From: Nostoc sp. LPT
Lineage (GTDB): Bacteria > Cyanobacteriota > Cyanobacteriia > Cyanobacteriales > Nostocaceae
DNA length: 64,000 nucleotides
Reading direction: 5' to 3'
NCBI RefSeq assembly: GCF_017115165.1
Contig: NZ_JABXKF010000179.1
Location: 1-64,000, forward strand
Position 1 is the stretch's first letter, and each line of letters starts with the position of its first letter. The notes beneath the pieces were generated by a model. That model saw only the letters and a program-made list of their open reading frames with translations. It ran no database searches and was not told the origin of the DNA. Of this stretch, positions 1 to 8,367 are shown in pieces. A program made the position numbers and the translations under genes.

Positions 1-84
1 GAAGGCAATATATTTTGGTAGCTTTATCTGTAGCCAGCTTTTAGAGAATTGGTATAACTTTTATTCTGACCGGAGCAACGGAAA

Positions 85-104
85 CGTCTCCGGCTCCGCT
101 CCTG
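85..104. repeat. 20-bp direct repeat, also at the far end of the window
   Basis: The 20 bases CGTCTCCGGCTCCGCTCCTG occur here and again, identical and in the same orientation, at 63981-64000. They contain a short internal GGAG/CTCC symmetry. This is a dispersed Nostoc-type intergenic repeat; the rest of the first 122 bases shows no gene. Confidence 0.6.
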
Positions 105-122
105 AATTCTTCTTCAAATTGT

Positions 123-1235
123 TTACATTCCTCGCAACACTTGCCGAATAATATCCGATGGCACTTCATCGGTAATTGTTACTACACCAATCTCTGTTGG
201 TAAAACAAACCGCACTTTCCCAGCTTGGACTTTCTTATCTAACTGCAACGCCTCAATAATTGCTTCAATATCTACCCCATCTGGTAACTGAGTGGGTAAA
301 CCCGCTTTTTGAATTAAAGCATTTTGACGTTCTGTGTCTTCCTTGTGCCACAGTCCCAAATCCACAGCAATTTGACCGGCTGCTACCATACCAATAGCCA
401 CTGCTTCGCCATGATTTACTAAACGATAACCAGTCAAACTTTCCACTGTATGACCGATGGTGTGTCCATAATTGAGAATTGCGCGTAATCCGCCTTCTTT
501 CTCATCTTTGCCGACAACATCAGCTTTAGCTTGACAAGAGCGCGTTAATATGTTTGTTATGAGATCAGGTTTGACATAGCGGAGTTGGTCGAGGCGTTTA
601 CTTGCTTCCAACTGGGTAAACAATTCGGCATCCCAAATCACACCGTACTTGATAACTTCTGCCATCCCTGCTCGAAACTCACGCATAGGTAGAGTTTTTA
701 ACACATCTGGGTCAATCAAAACCAAGCGCGGTTGATGGAATGCCCCAATTAAGTTTTTACCGTGGGGATGATTCACGCCAGTTTTGCCGCCAATTGCCGA
801 ATCTACCATCGCCAACAAAGAGGTAGGCACTTGGACAACATTAATACCGCGCAGCCAAGTTGCGGCTGCAAAGCCAGTCATATCGCCAATTACACCTCCG
901 CCCAAAGCTACCATAGTAGAAGAACGTTCTAGGCGGTTTTCCAAGGCGATATCGTAGAGTTTTTGGATGGAATTGAGGGTTTTGTAGCGTTCACCAGGTG
1001 GTAGAGTGCAGCTAGCAACTTTAAATCCAGCAGATGTCAGGGATGTAATTGCTCTTTCCCCAAAATGCTTAAAAATCGTCGGATTAGAAACCAGCAATAC
1101 CTTTTTGCCCAGTTTCAGACTGGCCATCTGTTGACCCAGTTGATCTAAACTTGAAGGTGCGTTAGCGTAGCTCAACGAAGTTATCGCAATCTCATAAGAC
1201 TGCTCTGGTAGATTTACATTAATTACAGAAGTCAT
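123..1235 (-). CDS. aroB: 3-dehydroquinate synthase
   Basis: This cytoplasmic enzyme converts DAHP to 3-dehydroquinate, the second step of the shikimate pathway, using NAD+ and a divalent metal. The 370-residue length is normal for AroB. The NAD-binding motif GGGVIGD lies at about 112-118, followed by the VPTSLLAMVDSAIGGKTGVN segment at 136-155. The metal-site glutamate sits in MAEVIKYG (about 191-198), and further on comes NYGHTIGH with the histidine ligands. Nothing is missing. The ATG start fits the family N-terminus. It is transcribed away from the ATP synthase operon and is separated from it by a repeat-rich spacer. Confidence 0.97.
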   Translation of the reverse strand: MTSVINVNLPEQSYEIAITSLSYANAPSSLDQLGQQMASLKLGKKVLLVSNPTIFKHFGERAITSLTSAGFKVASCTLPPGERYKTLNSIQKLYDIALENRLERSSTMVALGGGVIGDMTGFAAATWLRGINVVQVPTSLLAMVDSAIGGKTGVNHPHGKNLIGAFHQPRLVLIDPDVLKTLPMREFRAGMAEVIKYGVIWDAELFTQLEASKRLDQLRYVKPDLITNILTRSCQAKADVVGKDEKEGGLRAILNYGHTIGHTVESLTGYRLVNHGEAVAIGMVAAGQIAVDLGLWHKEDTERQNALIQKAGLPTQLPDGVDIEAIIEALQLDKKVQAGKVRFVLPTEIGVVTITDEVPSDIIRQVLRGM

Positions 1236-1290
1236 TGCCCAACCTTAAACAAGCGCCCGTGGGCTGTATTGTATCGCAATCTAGAAAATG

Positions 1291-1480
1291 GGAATAGGGC
1301 ATAGGGCATAGGGCATTGGGGATTGGTTAAGAAGCAGGGAAGCAGAGGGAGAAGTTGCAGTAACTATTTCTTCTCTACCCCATGCCCTTCAGGAGTGCTG
1401 AGTGCTGAGTGGGGAATCTCAGTTCTTTACTCAGCACTCGGAACTCGAAACTCGGAACTGTTTTGCCCCATGCCCAATAC
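1291..1480. repeat. Heptamer tandem repeats (GGGCATA and GAGTGCT types) with a foldback
   Basis: Short tandem heptamers: GGGCATA/GGGCATT copies near 1296-1320 and GAGTGCT copies at 1393-1406. An 11-bp inverted repeat, GAGTGCTGAGT (1400-1410) against ACTCAGCACTC (1429-1439), can form a hairpin. These are the short tandemly repeated repetitive (STRR) sequences typical of heterocystous cyanobacteria. No gene is seen here. Confidence 0.75.
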
Positions 1481-1530
1481 CCAACAACTAATGATTCAAT
1501 AGATTTAGGAAATATTCTGGAGAGCAATAA

Positions 1531-1626
1531 ATGTTTGCAATTGTATCTTATGTCGTCTTCTTGGGTTTATTCTTTGGCTTAGCTGTAGGTTTGCTGTTCG
1601 GTCTGCGGACTGCCAAAATAATTTAA
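1531..1626 (+). CDS. petL: Cytochrome b6f complex small subunit PetL-like
   Basis: A 31-residue peptide beginning MFAIVSYVVF and ending LRTAKII, below the usual gene-calling cutoff. It is a single hydrophobic helix with a short basic tail, which is the PetL layout: one thylakoid transmembrane span at the edge of the cytochrome b6f dimer, where it stabilises the complex. From memory it resembles Anabaena PetL (31 residues, LLFGLR-AK ending). The ATG follows a purine-rich GGAGAGCAA ribosome-binding stretch. The assignment rests on length and pattern; another one-helix photosynthetic peptide is possible. Confidence 0.72.
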   Translation: MFAIVSYVVFLGLFFGLAVGLLFGLRTAKII

Positions 1627-1658
1627 TCGAGAGGGATATTCAACCCAAGACTCTTGTG

Positions 1659-1679
1659 GGGCGGGCATCTTGCCTGCCC
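1659..1679 (+). terminator. Hairpin after petL-like gene
   Basis: GGGCGGGCA (1659-1667) pairs with TGCCTGCCC (1671-1679), a 9-bp GC-rich stem with a 3-base loop and one G-T pair. The following bases TCTATTTAT are only moderately T-rich, so this is a candidate rather than a clear rho-independent terminator. Confidence 0.4.
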
Positions 1680-1857
1680 TCTATTTATGAATATCCTATA
1701 AAACCCTTCCTTTTTCACCAAGTACACCTCGGCGAACTTGGTAAAAGTGCTGTAGGCTTTAGTCTGTCGGTACTTACTCTCTGAATGTTGATAAGAAGTT
1801 AATTGTTTTTTCCTAAAGTATTGTTACCGCATCGTGATATGATTCAGCTGACTGAAT

Positions 1858-2337
1858 GTGCAGTCATCATATTTAACTGTACTGGTTTCAAGTCCCGTGA
1901 GCTTGTCTGACGAATCAATTGCGCCCACTCCGACAACGCAACAAGATGCTAAAACTGGTTCTGAAGACACAGAATCAGGTAACTCCATGCAAGAGTTCTA
2001 TCAACTCTTCCAGCGATTGTTGGTAATCACGCTTGTCTTGACGGGGGTTATTTTTATCTCTGTGTGGATTTTTTATTCCTTAAACATTGCCCTAAATTAT
2101 TTAATTGGGGCGTGTACAGGTGTGGTTTACTTAAAAATGTTGGCTAGAGATGTTGAGCAGCTTGGTAGTGAGAAAACCAGTCTGAGCAAAACTCGTTTTG
2201 CTCTATTTATTGGAGTCATGATCGTGGCAACTCGATGGCGTGAGCTACAGATTTTGCCCATTTTTTTGGGATTTCTAACTTACAAAGCCACGCTCCTCGT
2301 CTATATGGTGCAAATTGCGTTCATTCCTGATTCTTAA
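1858..2337 (+). CDS. atpI: ATP synthase protein I (assembly factor)
   Basis: First gene of the ATP synthase operon. AtpI-type proteins are small membrane proteins that help assemble the c-ring and are not part of the final enzyme. The product is up to 159 residues, with a polar N-terminus and about four hydrophobic segments: about 52-75, 78-92, 112-127 and 131-152. The start is uncertain. GTG 1858 gives the longest form, GTG 1900 is plausible, and ATG 1987 (MQEFYQLF) gives a core of 116 residues that matches the usual length best. It lies 60 bp upstream of atpB. Confidence 0.85.
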   Translation: MQSSYLTVLVSSPVSLSDESIAPTPTTQQDAKTGSEDTESGNSMQEFYQLFQRLLVITLVLTGVIFISVWIFYSLNIALNYLIGACTGVVYLKMLARDVEQLGSEKTSLSKTRFALFIGVMIVATRWRELQILPIFLGFLTYKATLLVYMVQIAFIPDS

Positions 2338-2397
2338 AAAGTCAGGCTCACAAAGATAGTAATCCCATCCTCGCTCGTTGGGGAAAATGCTTGAAGA

Positions 2398-3159
2398 ATG
2401 CAAATGCTTAGTGTCTTAAACGCCTTTAATTCTTTTCCCCTCGCCGAATTAGAAGTAGGTCATCATTTCTACTGGCAGTTGGGCAATCTTAAAATTCATG
2501 GGCAAGTTTTTCTCACCTCATGGTTTGTGATTAGTATTCTAGTAGTGGCTTCAATAGCTGCTACTCGCAACGCACAAAGAATTCCCAAGGGTATCCAAAA
2601 TTTGATGGAATACGCCCTAGAATTTATTCGTGATTTGGCCAAAAACCAACTTGGTGAGAAAGAGTACCGCCCTTGGGTGCCATTTATTGGCACATTGTTC
2701 TTGTTTATTTTCGTATCGAACTGGTCAGGTGCGCTAATTCCCTGGAAGCTCATCAAGCTACCTTCAGGTGAATTGGCAGCTCCCACCAATGACATCAATA
2801 CGACTGTTGCATTAGCACTGCTGACCTCTTTAGCGTACTTTTACGCAGGTTTTAGCAAACGGGGTTTAGGCTACTTTAAGAAATATATAGAGCCAACCCC
2901 TGTTTTGTTGCCGATCGCAATTTTAGAAGATTTCACCAAGCCCCTCTCCCTAAGCTTCCGTCTATTTGGTAATATTTTGGCGGATGAATTGGTAGTAGCG
3001 GTATTGGTGCTGCTAGTTCCTCTATTTGTACCTCTGCCTGTAATGGCCTTGGGTTTATTTACCAGCGCCATTCAAGCCCTGGTTTTTGCCACCCTAGCCG
3101 GAGCATACATTCATGAGGCAATGGAGGGGCATGGCTCAGATGAACATGAGGAGCATTAA
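2398..3159 (+). CDS. atpB: ATP synthase F0 subunit a
   Basis: Membrane subunit a, which with the c-ring forms the proton path of thylakoid F0F1. It has 253 residues and several hydrophobic helices. The conserved segment LSLSFRLFGNILADELV contains the essential arginine (SFRLFGN) that faces the c-ring carboxylate. The histidine/glutamate-rich end GHGSDEHEEH is common in cyanobacterial subunit a. The ATG at 2398 or the one six bases later could be used. It is the second gene of the operon, followed by a 153-bp spacer before atpE. Confidence 0.96.
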   Translation: MQMLSVLNAFNSFPLAELEVGHHFYWQLGNLKIHGQVFLTSWFVISILVVASIAATRNAQRIPKGIQNLMEYALEFIRDLAKNQLGEKEYRPWVPFIGTLFLFIFVSNWSGALIPWKLIKLPSGELAAPTNDINTTVALALLTSLAYFYAGFSKRGLGYFKKYIEPTPVLLPIAILEDFTKPLSLSFRLFGNILADELVVAVLVLLVPLFVPLPVMALGLFTSAIQALVFATLAGAYIHEAMEGHGSDEHEEH

Positions 3160-3312
3160 ACTTCTCAGTTGATAGCACGGTTCCAAGAGCATTTTCGCTC
3201 AAAACATCGCAAAGCGCGATCAAAGAAAAGAACTCATGTGCAGCGTGAAAACCACGTTTCTAATTGTTAACGTACTTTTGTTAGTTTTGTAATCAAAGCA
3301 AGGAAAATCAAC

Positions 3313-3558
3313 ATGGATCCATTAGTTCAGGCCGCTTCAGTTCTCGCTGCTGCTTTAGCGATTGGTTTAGCTGCAATTGGCCCTGGTATTGGTCAAGGAA
3401 ACGCTGCTGGACAAGCAGTAGAAGGTATTGCTCGTCAACCTGAAGCAGAAGGAAAAATTCGCGGTACTCTGCTATTAACCTTGGCATTCATGGAATCCTT
3501 GACTATCTATGGTCTAGTAATTGCCCTGGTATTGCTGTTTGCTAACCCCTTCGGCTAA
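3313..3558 (+). CDS. atpE: ATP synthase F0 subunit c (c-ring proteolipid)
   Basis: 81-residue hairpin proteolipid that oligomerises into the proton-driven rotor ring. Helix 1 carries the glycine-rich [13 protein letters not shown] packing motif at about 22-30, the polar loop holds [10 protein letters not shown] (41-50), and helix 2 has the proton-carrying glutamate E61 in FMESLTIYG. The length and sequence are those of cyanobacterial and chloroplast c subunits. It has long spacers on both sides (153 and 182 bp), the downstream one carrying a strong hairpin, consistent with separate control of the high c stoichiometry. Confidence 0.98.
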
Positions 3559-3581
3559 TACCTGAAAATTTTTGTGAGTGT

Positions 3582-3605
3582 GGAGACGTGATAGTTCACG
3601 TCTCT
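3582..3605 (+). promoter_or_regulatory. Hairpin 3' of atpE within the operon
   Basis: GGAGACGTGA (3582-3591) pairs with TCACGTCTCT (3596-3605), a 10-bp stem (one G-T) with a TAGT loop, 24 bases after the atpE stop. There is no T-run directly behind it, so it looks more like an mRNA 3'-end stabiliser or processing signal than a full terminator. The role is inferred. Confidence 0.5.
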
Positions 3606-3740
3606 ACAATCAAAATATTTTGGGTGTCGTAATAGTTTTAATGTTCAGTTGACCCTTATTGGCTATGGGTCTCTAAAATATGAAAGGTTGGATGATGTTG
3701 CTAGCCACGAAAACTGCTACTCCAGCCAAAGAGGAGACAA

Positions 3741-4172
3741 ATGTTTGATTTCGATGCTACCTTGCCCTTCATGGCATTGCAATTCCTGCTCTTAGCAGCT
3801 TTGTTGAATGCAATTTTCTATAAGCCACTGACCAAGGTACTAGACGATCGCGATAATTATATCCGAACGAATACCTTGGAAGCGCGGGAGAGCTTGGCTA
3901 AAGCCGAGCGCTTGGCTACCGAATATGAGCAGCAACTCGCAGACGCTCGCAAACAATCGCAAGCTACTGTAGAAGCAGCTCAACTGGAAGCTAAGAAAAT
4001 TACTGCCGAGAAAATAGCTGAGGCCCAAAAGGAAGCTCAGACTCAACGAGAACAAGCTGCTGTTGAAATAGAACAACAAAAGCAGGAAGCTTTTCGCACC
4101 TTAGAGCAACAAGTTGATGCTCTAAGCAGGCAGATTCTAGAAAAACTATTGGGGCCAACTCCAGTTAGATAA
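3741..4172 (+). CDS. atpG: ATP synthase F0 subunit b' (second stator b)
   Basis: Photosynthetic organisms have a b/b' heterodimer as the peripheral stalk; this is b'. The 143-residue product has one N-terminal membrane helix (about 8-27, FMALQFLLLAALLNAIFYKP) followed by a long charged alpha-helical coiled-coil domain rich in A, E, Q and K. It has no signal extension, unlike the atpF product. Its position between atpE and atpF is the standard cyanobacterial order. In many databases the gene is called atpF2. Confidence 0.93.
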   Translation: MFDFDATLPFMALQFLLLAALLNAIFYKPLTKVLDDRDNYIRTNTLEARESLAKAERLATEYEQQLADARKQSQATVEAAQLEAKKITAEKIAEAQKEAQTQREQAAVEIEQQKQEAFRTLEQQVDALSRQILEKLLGPTPVR

Positions 4173-4255
4173 ACTAACTAGACTGGTTCCGTGAAAGCAT
4201 ACGCGCAACTGGCCCCTTGTCCAAAGCGCAAAATTTAAGTGTCGAAAAAGGCACT

Positions 4256-4323
4256 TTTTCCCCTTCTGGGGAAAAGATACTTAAATTTCCTTCGGGAAAG
4301 ATACTTAATTTCCCTTCGGGAAA
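4256..4323 (+). repeat. Three tandem hairpins between atpG(b') and atpF(b)
   Basis: Three small inverted repeats follow one another. TTTTCCCC/GGGGAAAA is at 4256-4275, TTTCC/GGAAA closed by a C(TTCG)G tetraloop at 4286-4299, and TTTCCC/GGGAAA at 4309-4323. The hairpins are joined by a repeated GATACTTAA linker, so the unit is itself tandemly repeated. The cluster ends about 45 bases before the atpF start and must be transcribed in the operon mRNA. Confidence 0.7.
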
Positions 4324-4368
4324 ATACAATGTATTAGCAAGCGAGCAGCGCACTTGTAAATGGGTATC

Positions 4369-4932
4369 ATGGGGACATTCTTATTACTTGCCGCAGAAGC
4401 GAACGCTGTTCACTCTGAATTGGCAGAAGGCGCAGCAGAAGGTGGTTTCGGTCTAAACCTAGACATTTTTGAAACCAATCTAATTAATCTAGCGATTCTG
4501 ATTGGCATACTATTCTACTTCGGACGTAAAGTTTTAAGCAATATCCTGAACGAGCGACAATCCAATATTGCCACCGCAATTCAGGAAGCAGAAGGGCGCT
4601 TAAAAGAGGCAAAGACTGCCCTTTCCCAAGCGCAAGAGCAGTTGAAGCAATCTCAGGCAGAAGCAGAACGCATCCGCCAATCTGCCACAGAAAACGCCCA
4701 AAAGACAAAAGAAGCCTTGTTAGCGAAGGCAGTGCAAGACGTAGAACGCTTGAAACAAACAGCAGCAGCAGATTTAAACACCGAAACTGATCGAGCGATC
4801 GCTCAACTGCGGCAACGGGTAGCTACACTAGCATTGCAAAAAGTCGAATCGCAACTCAAAAGCGGGATTGCCGACGATGCTCAACAAGGTTTAATTGACC
4901 GCAGCATCGCACAACTGGGAGGCAATGTATGA
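4369..4932 (+). CDS. atpF: ATP synthase F0 subunit b
   Basis: Stator subunit b, partner of b'. Read from ATG 4369 (MGTFLLLAAEANA, the usual Nostoc N-terminus) it has 187 residues; an in-frame ATG at 4360 would add three. After the N-terminal leader, one membrane helix (about residues 38-55) is followed by a long heptad-rich coiled coil that ends in a region binding delta. The stop overlaps the start of the delta gene (ATGA), indicating translational coupling. Confidence 0.95.
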   Translation: MGTFLLLAAEANAVHSELAEGAAEGGFGLNLDIFETNLINLAILIGILFYFGRKVLSNILNERQSNIATAIQEAEGRLKEAKTALSQAQEQLKQSQAEAERIRQSATENAQKTKEALLAKAVQDVERLKQTAAADLNTETDRAIAQLRQRVATLALQKVESQLKSGIADDAQQGLIDRSIAQLGGNV

Positions 4933-5483
4933 CAAGTCAGGTAGCGGCAGCCGAAGTAGCCCAACCTTACGCACAGGCACTTTTGTCAATAGCGCAATCG
5001 AAAAATTTGACAGAAGAGTTTGGGGAAGATGCGCGTACTTTCCTGGGACTACTCAGGGCAGATAAACAGCTACACAACTTCTTCAGCAACCCGTTTATTC
5101 AGTCTGAGAACAAAAAATCTCTGATCAAACAAATACTTGGTGAAGGCTCTAATCCCTACTTACGCAATTTTTTGCTGATACTGGTAGATAAGCGGCGCAT
5201 TGCATTCTTGGAAGAGATTTTTCAACAGTATCTGGCGCTGTTGCGGCAGCTGAATCAAACCGTATTAGCGGAAGTAATTTCAGCCGTTCCCCTCACAGAA
5301 CCTCAACAGCAGGCAATCATCCAAAAGGTCATCGCCATCTCGAATGCTCGTCAGGTAGAACTAGAAACCAGGGTAGACAGCGAGTTAATTGGCGGTGTAA
5401 TCATTAAAGTAGGTTCGCAGGTAATTGACGCTAGTATCCGGGGTCAGTTACGCCGCCTTTCATTGCGCTTAACTAATAGCTAG
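4929..5483 (+). CDS. atpH: ATP synthase F1 subunit delta
   Basis: 184-residue F1 delta (OSCP) subunit that ties the peripheral stalk to the top of the alpha3beta3 head. The N-terminal six-helix domain (AAEVAQPYAQALLSIAQ, residues 6-22) is typical. The C-terminal domain ends in the conserved GGVIIKVGSQVIDASIRGQL segment. The start ATG shares its last two bases with the first two of the atpF stop. The gene is intact and of usual length. Confidence 0.95.
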   Translation: MTSQVAAAEVAQPYAQALLSIAQSKNLTEEFGEDARTFLGLLRADKQLHNFFSNPFIQSENKKSLIKQILGEGSNPYLRNFLLILVDKRRIAFLEEIFQQYLALLRQLNQTVLAEVISAVPLTEPQQQAIIQKVIAISNARQVELETRVDSELIGGVIIKVGSQVIDASIRGQLRRLSLRLTNS

Positions 5484-5590
5484 AAAGTTAGAAGTTAGGA
5501 GTTAGTAGTTAGGAGTTAAGTAAATAGTAATTTATTTTGACTTTTAACTTGTAATTTTGGCATTTTTAACTCTTAACTCCTAACTGAATT
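5484..5590. repeat. Inverted GTTAGGA heptamer repeats between atpH and atpA
   Basis: Copies of GTTAGGA/GTTAGAA at about 5487-5518 face the complementary TAACTCC/TAACTCT copies at about 5567-5585. The transcript of this spacer can therefore fold into a long imperfect hairpin inside the operon. It is a STRR-type element, also seen at 50990-51033. Confidence 0.65.
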
Positions 5591-5625
5591 AATTTTTCCG
5601 TCTCGAAAGCAAAAAAGATAGACAC

Positions 5626-7146
5626 ATGAGTATATCAATTAGACCTGACGAAATTAGCAGCATTATCCAACAACAAATCGAGCAATACGATCAAGAGGTC
5701 AAAGTTGCTAACGTTGGTACTGTTCTCCAAGTTGGTGATGGTATTGCCCGGATTTATGGTCTGGAAAAGGCTATGTCTGGGGAACTTTTGGAATTTGAAG
5801 ATGGCACAATTGGCATCGCCCAGAACTTAGAAGAAGACAACGTGGGTGCGGTGCTGATGGGTGAAGGGCTGGAAATTCAAGAAGGTAGTTCTGTAACTGC
5901 CACTGGTAGAATTGCCCAAGTACCCGTAGGAGATGCGTTAATTGGACGAGTTGTAGATTCCTTGGGTCGTCCTATCGATGGTAAGGGAGACATCAAATCC
6001 TCAGATAGCCGTTTGATTGAATCTCCAGCACCCGGTATCATTGCCCGTCGGTCTGTACACGAACCCATGCAAACGGGTATCACAGCTATTGACTCAATGA
6101 TTCCTATTGGTCGCGGTCAACGGGAATTGATTATTGGCGATCGCCAAACTGGTAAAACTGCGATCGCGATCGACACAATCATCAACCAGAAAGAAGAAGA
6201 TGTAATTTGTGTCTACGTTGCGATCGGTCAAAAGGCTTCTACTGTTGCTAACGTGGTGCAAACATTGCAAGAAAAAGGCGCGATGGATTACACCATCGTC
6301 GTCGCCGCTAGTGCCAGTGAACCAGCTACCCTGCAATACCTCGCTCCCTACACAGGTGCAACTATTGCTGAGTACTTCATGTACAAAGGCAAAGCTACCC
6401 TGGTAATTTATGATGACCTCTCCAAGCAAGCCCAAGCTTATCGCCAAATGTCCCTACTGCTACGTCGTCCACCCGGACGCGAAGCGTACCCCGGAGATGT
6501 ATTCTACATCCACTCCCGCTTGTTAGAAAGAGCCGCAAAACTGAGTGACGAATTAGGTAAAGGCAGTATGACCGCCCTACCAATTATCGAAACCCAAGCT
6601 GGTGACGTTTCAGCATACATTCCCACAAACGTAATTTCGATTACTGATGGTCAGATATTCCTCTCTTCTGACTTGTTTAACGCTGGTATCCGTCCGGCTG
6701 TAAACCCCGGTATTTCAGTATCCCGTGTAGGTTCTGCCGCTCAAACCAAGGCAATGAAAAAAGTTGCCGGTAAGATTAAATTGGAACTAGCCCAATTTGA
6801 CGACCTGCAAGCCTTCGCACAATTTGCTTCTGACTTAGATAAAGCCACTCAAGACCAATTGGCACGGGGTCAACGGTTGCGCGAACTCCTCAAACAGCCA
6901 CAAAATTCCCCACTCTCGGTGTATGAGCAAGTGGCAATTTTGTATGCTGGCATCAATGGTTACTTAGATGATGTACCTGTAAATCAAGTAACCAGCTTTA
7001 CAGCAGGTCTACGTGAGTACTTAAAGACTGGAACAACCCAGTATGCCCAAGGAGTACAAGCATCTAAAGCACTAGGTGATGCAGAAGAAGCTGCCTTGAA
7101 GGAAGCACTTACTGAATACAAGAATACCTTCAAAGCTACAGCGTAA
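5626..7146 (+). CDS. atpA: ATP synthase F1 subunit alpha
   Basis: Non-catalytic nucleotide-binding subunit of F1, 506 residues as expected. The P-loop GDRQTGKT is at 171-178, and the alpha signature region with the arginine-finger context is intact (PAVNPGISVSRVGSAAQ). It lies downstream of atpH in the same operon, with a repeat-bearing spacer of 142 bp. The genes for beta and epsilon are not in this window, as in other cyanobacteria where they form a separate operon. Confidence 0.98.
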   Translation: MSISIRPDEISSIIQQQIEQYDQEVKVANVGTVLQVGDGIARIYGLEKAMSGELLEFEDGTIGIAQNLEEDNVGAVLMGEGLEIQEGSSVTATGRIAQVPVGDALIGRVVDSLGRPIDGKGDIKSSDSRLIESPAPGIIARRSVHEPMQTGITAIDSMIPIGRGQRELIIGDRQTGKTAIAIDTIINQKEEDVICVYVAIGQKASTVANVVQTLQEKGAMDYTIVVAASASEPATLQYLAPYTGATIAEYFMYKGKATLVIYDDLSKQAQAYRQMSLLLRRPPGREAYPGDVFYIHSRLLERAAKLSDELGKGSMTALPIIETQAGDVSAYIPTNVISITDGQIFLSSDLFNAGIRPAVNPGISVSRVGSAAQTKAMKKVAGKIKLELAQFDDLQAFAQFASDLDKATQDQLARGQRLRELLKQPQNSPLSVYEQVAILYAGINGYLDDVPVNQVTSFTAGLREYLKTGTTQYAQGVQASKALGDAEEAALKEALTEYKNTFKATA

Positions 7147-7200
7147 TAGAGTGCTGAGTGCTGAGTGCTGAGTGCTGAGTGAGAAGAGGAGTCAAGAGTG
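7147..7200. repeat. GAGTGCT tandem heptamers between atpA and the gamma gene
   Basis: Four consecutive GAGTGCT units start three bases after the atpA stop codon. Further down (about 7279-7312) are related ACTCAGAACTC-type copies in the opposite sense, just before the gamma start. It is a STRR element inside a transcribed operon. Confidence 0.75.
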
Positions 7201-7314
7201 AAGATATATGAGCATGATGCTTACAAGTTCTCACATTTCCAATTCCTATGAAGCTTGGCATTCAGCACTTTCTACCACTCAGGACTCAGAACTCAAGACT
7301 CAGAACTTACAGTT

Positions 7315-8262
7315 ATGGCCAATTTAAAAGCAATACGCGATCGCATTCAGTCGGTCAAAAATACCAAAAAAATCACAGAAGCCATGCGTCTCGTAGCTGC
7401 GGCTAGAGTGCGTCGGGCGCAAGAACAAGTGCTAGCAACTCGCCCCTTTGCCGATCGCTTGGCACAAGTATTATATGGTTTGCAAAGCCGTCTGCGCTTT
7501 GAAGAAGCAAACCTACCACTACTGAAAAAACGCCAAGTTAAGTCAGTTGGGTTGTTGGTTATTTCAGGCGATCGCGGTCTATGCGGCGGCTACAATAATA
7601 ACGTTATCCGTCGTGCAGAAAACCGCGCCAAAGAAATCCAGGCAGAAGGTTTAGACTATCAATTTGTGATCGTCGGACGCAAAGCTACGCAGTACTTTCA
7701 ACGCCGTAATCAGCCAATTGATGCCACCTACAGCGGCTTAGAGCAAATTCCCACCGCAGCGGAAGCTAATCAGATTGCCGATCAACTACTTTCCTTGTTC
7801 CTTTCAGAAGAAGTTGACCGCATCGAATTAATCTATACCAGATTCATTTCCTTGGTTAGCTCACGTCCTGTGATCCAAACCTTACTGCCGCTCGATCCAC
7901 AAGGTCTAGAAGCAGGCGATGATGAAATCTTCCGCTTGACAACCCGTGGCGGTAAATTTGAAGTCGAACGGGAGAAAGTGACTAACCAAGTCCGCACCTT
8001 GGCTCCTGACATGATTTTCGAGCAAGATCCCGTGCAGATTCTCGATTCTCTATTGCCCCTGTATCTGAGTAACCAGCTATTGCGGGCGTTACAAGAATCG
8101 GCAGCTAGCGAACTAGCAGCGCGGATGACAGCCATGAGTAATGCCAGTGAAAATGCTGGTGAACTGATTAACACCCTCACGCTGTCTTACAACAAGGCTC
8201 GACAAGCTGCAATTACCCAAGAACTCCTTGAGGTTGTGGGCGGTGCTGAAGCACTAACTTAG
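7315..8262 (+). CDS. atpC: ATP synthase F1 subunit gamma
   Basis: Central rotor subunit, 315 residues from ATG 7315 (MANLKAIRDRIQSVKNTKKI). The ORF is open further upstream, but that part is encoded by STRR repeats and is not conserved, so the internal ATG is chosen. The N- and C-terminal coiled-coil helices are present, and the C-terminus contains the conserved ASEN-type segment MTAMSNASENAGELI. The extra insert of photosynthetic gamma subunits is seen around residues 195-230. It is the last gene of the operon. Confidence 0.96.
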   Translation: MANLKAIRDRIQSVKNTKKITEAMRLVAAARVRRAQEQVLATRPFADRLAQVLYGLQSRLRFEEANLPLLKKRQVKSVGLLVISGDRGLCGGYNNNVIRRAENRAKEIQAEGLDYQFVIVGRKATQYFQRRNQPIDATYSGLEQIPTAAEANQIADQLLSLFLSEEVDRIELIYTRFISLVSSRPVIQTLLPLDPQGLEAGDDEIFRLTTRGGKFEVEREKVTNQVRTLAPDMIFEQDPVQILDSLLPLYLSNQLLRALQESAASELAARMTAMSNASENAGELINTLTLSYNKARQAAITQELLEVVGGAEALT

Positions 8263-8301
8263 GGTATAGCTAATTATTTATTTGTAGTGCGTTGTAATAT
8301 A

Positions 8302-8345
8302 TAGCCAACTGCTAATTATTTTAAGATTAGCAATTGGCTATTTTT
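8302..8345 (+). terminator. Rho-independent terminator of the atp operon
   Basis: A 15-bp stem (8302-8316 with 8326-8340, one mismatch) with a short loop is followed directly by TTTTT. It is 40 bases behind the gamma stop, so it should end the operon transcript. Confidence 0.85.
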
Positions 8346-8367
8346 AGTATTTGAGACTTTTAACTAG

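Noticed and set aside
1393..1439. GAGTGCT repeats as CIRCE heat-shock operators
   Set aside because: The heptamer equals a CIRCE half-site, but the arms are in the opposite order, are repeated in tandem, and do not sit before chaperone genes.
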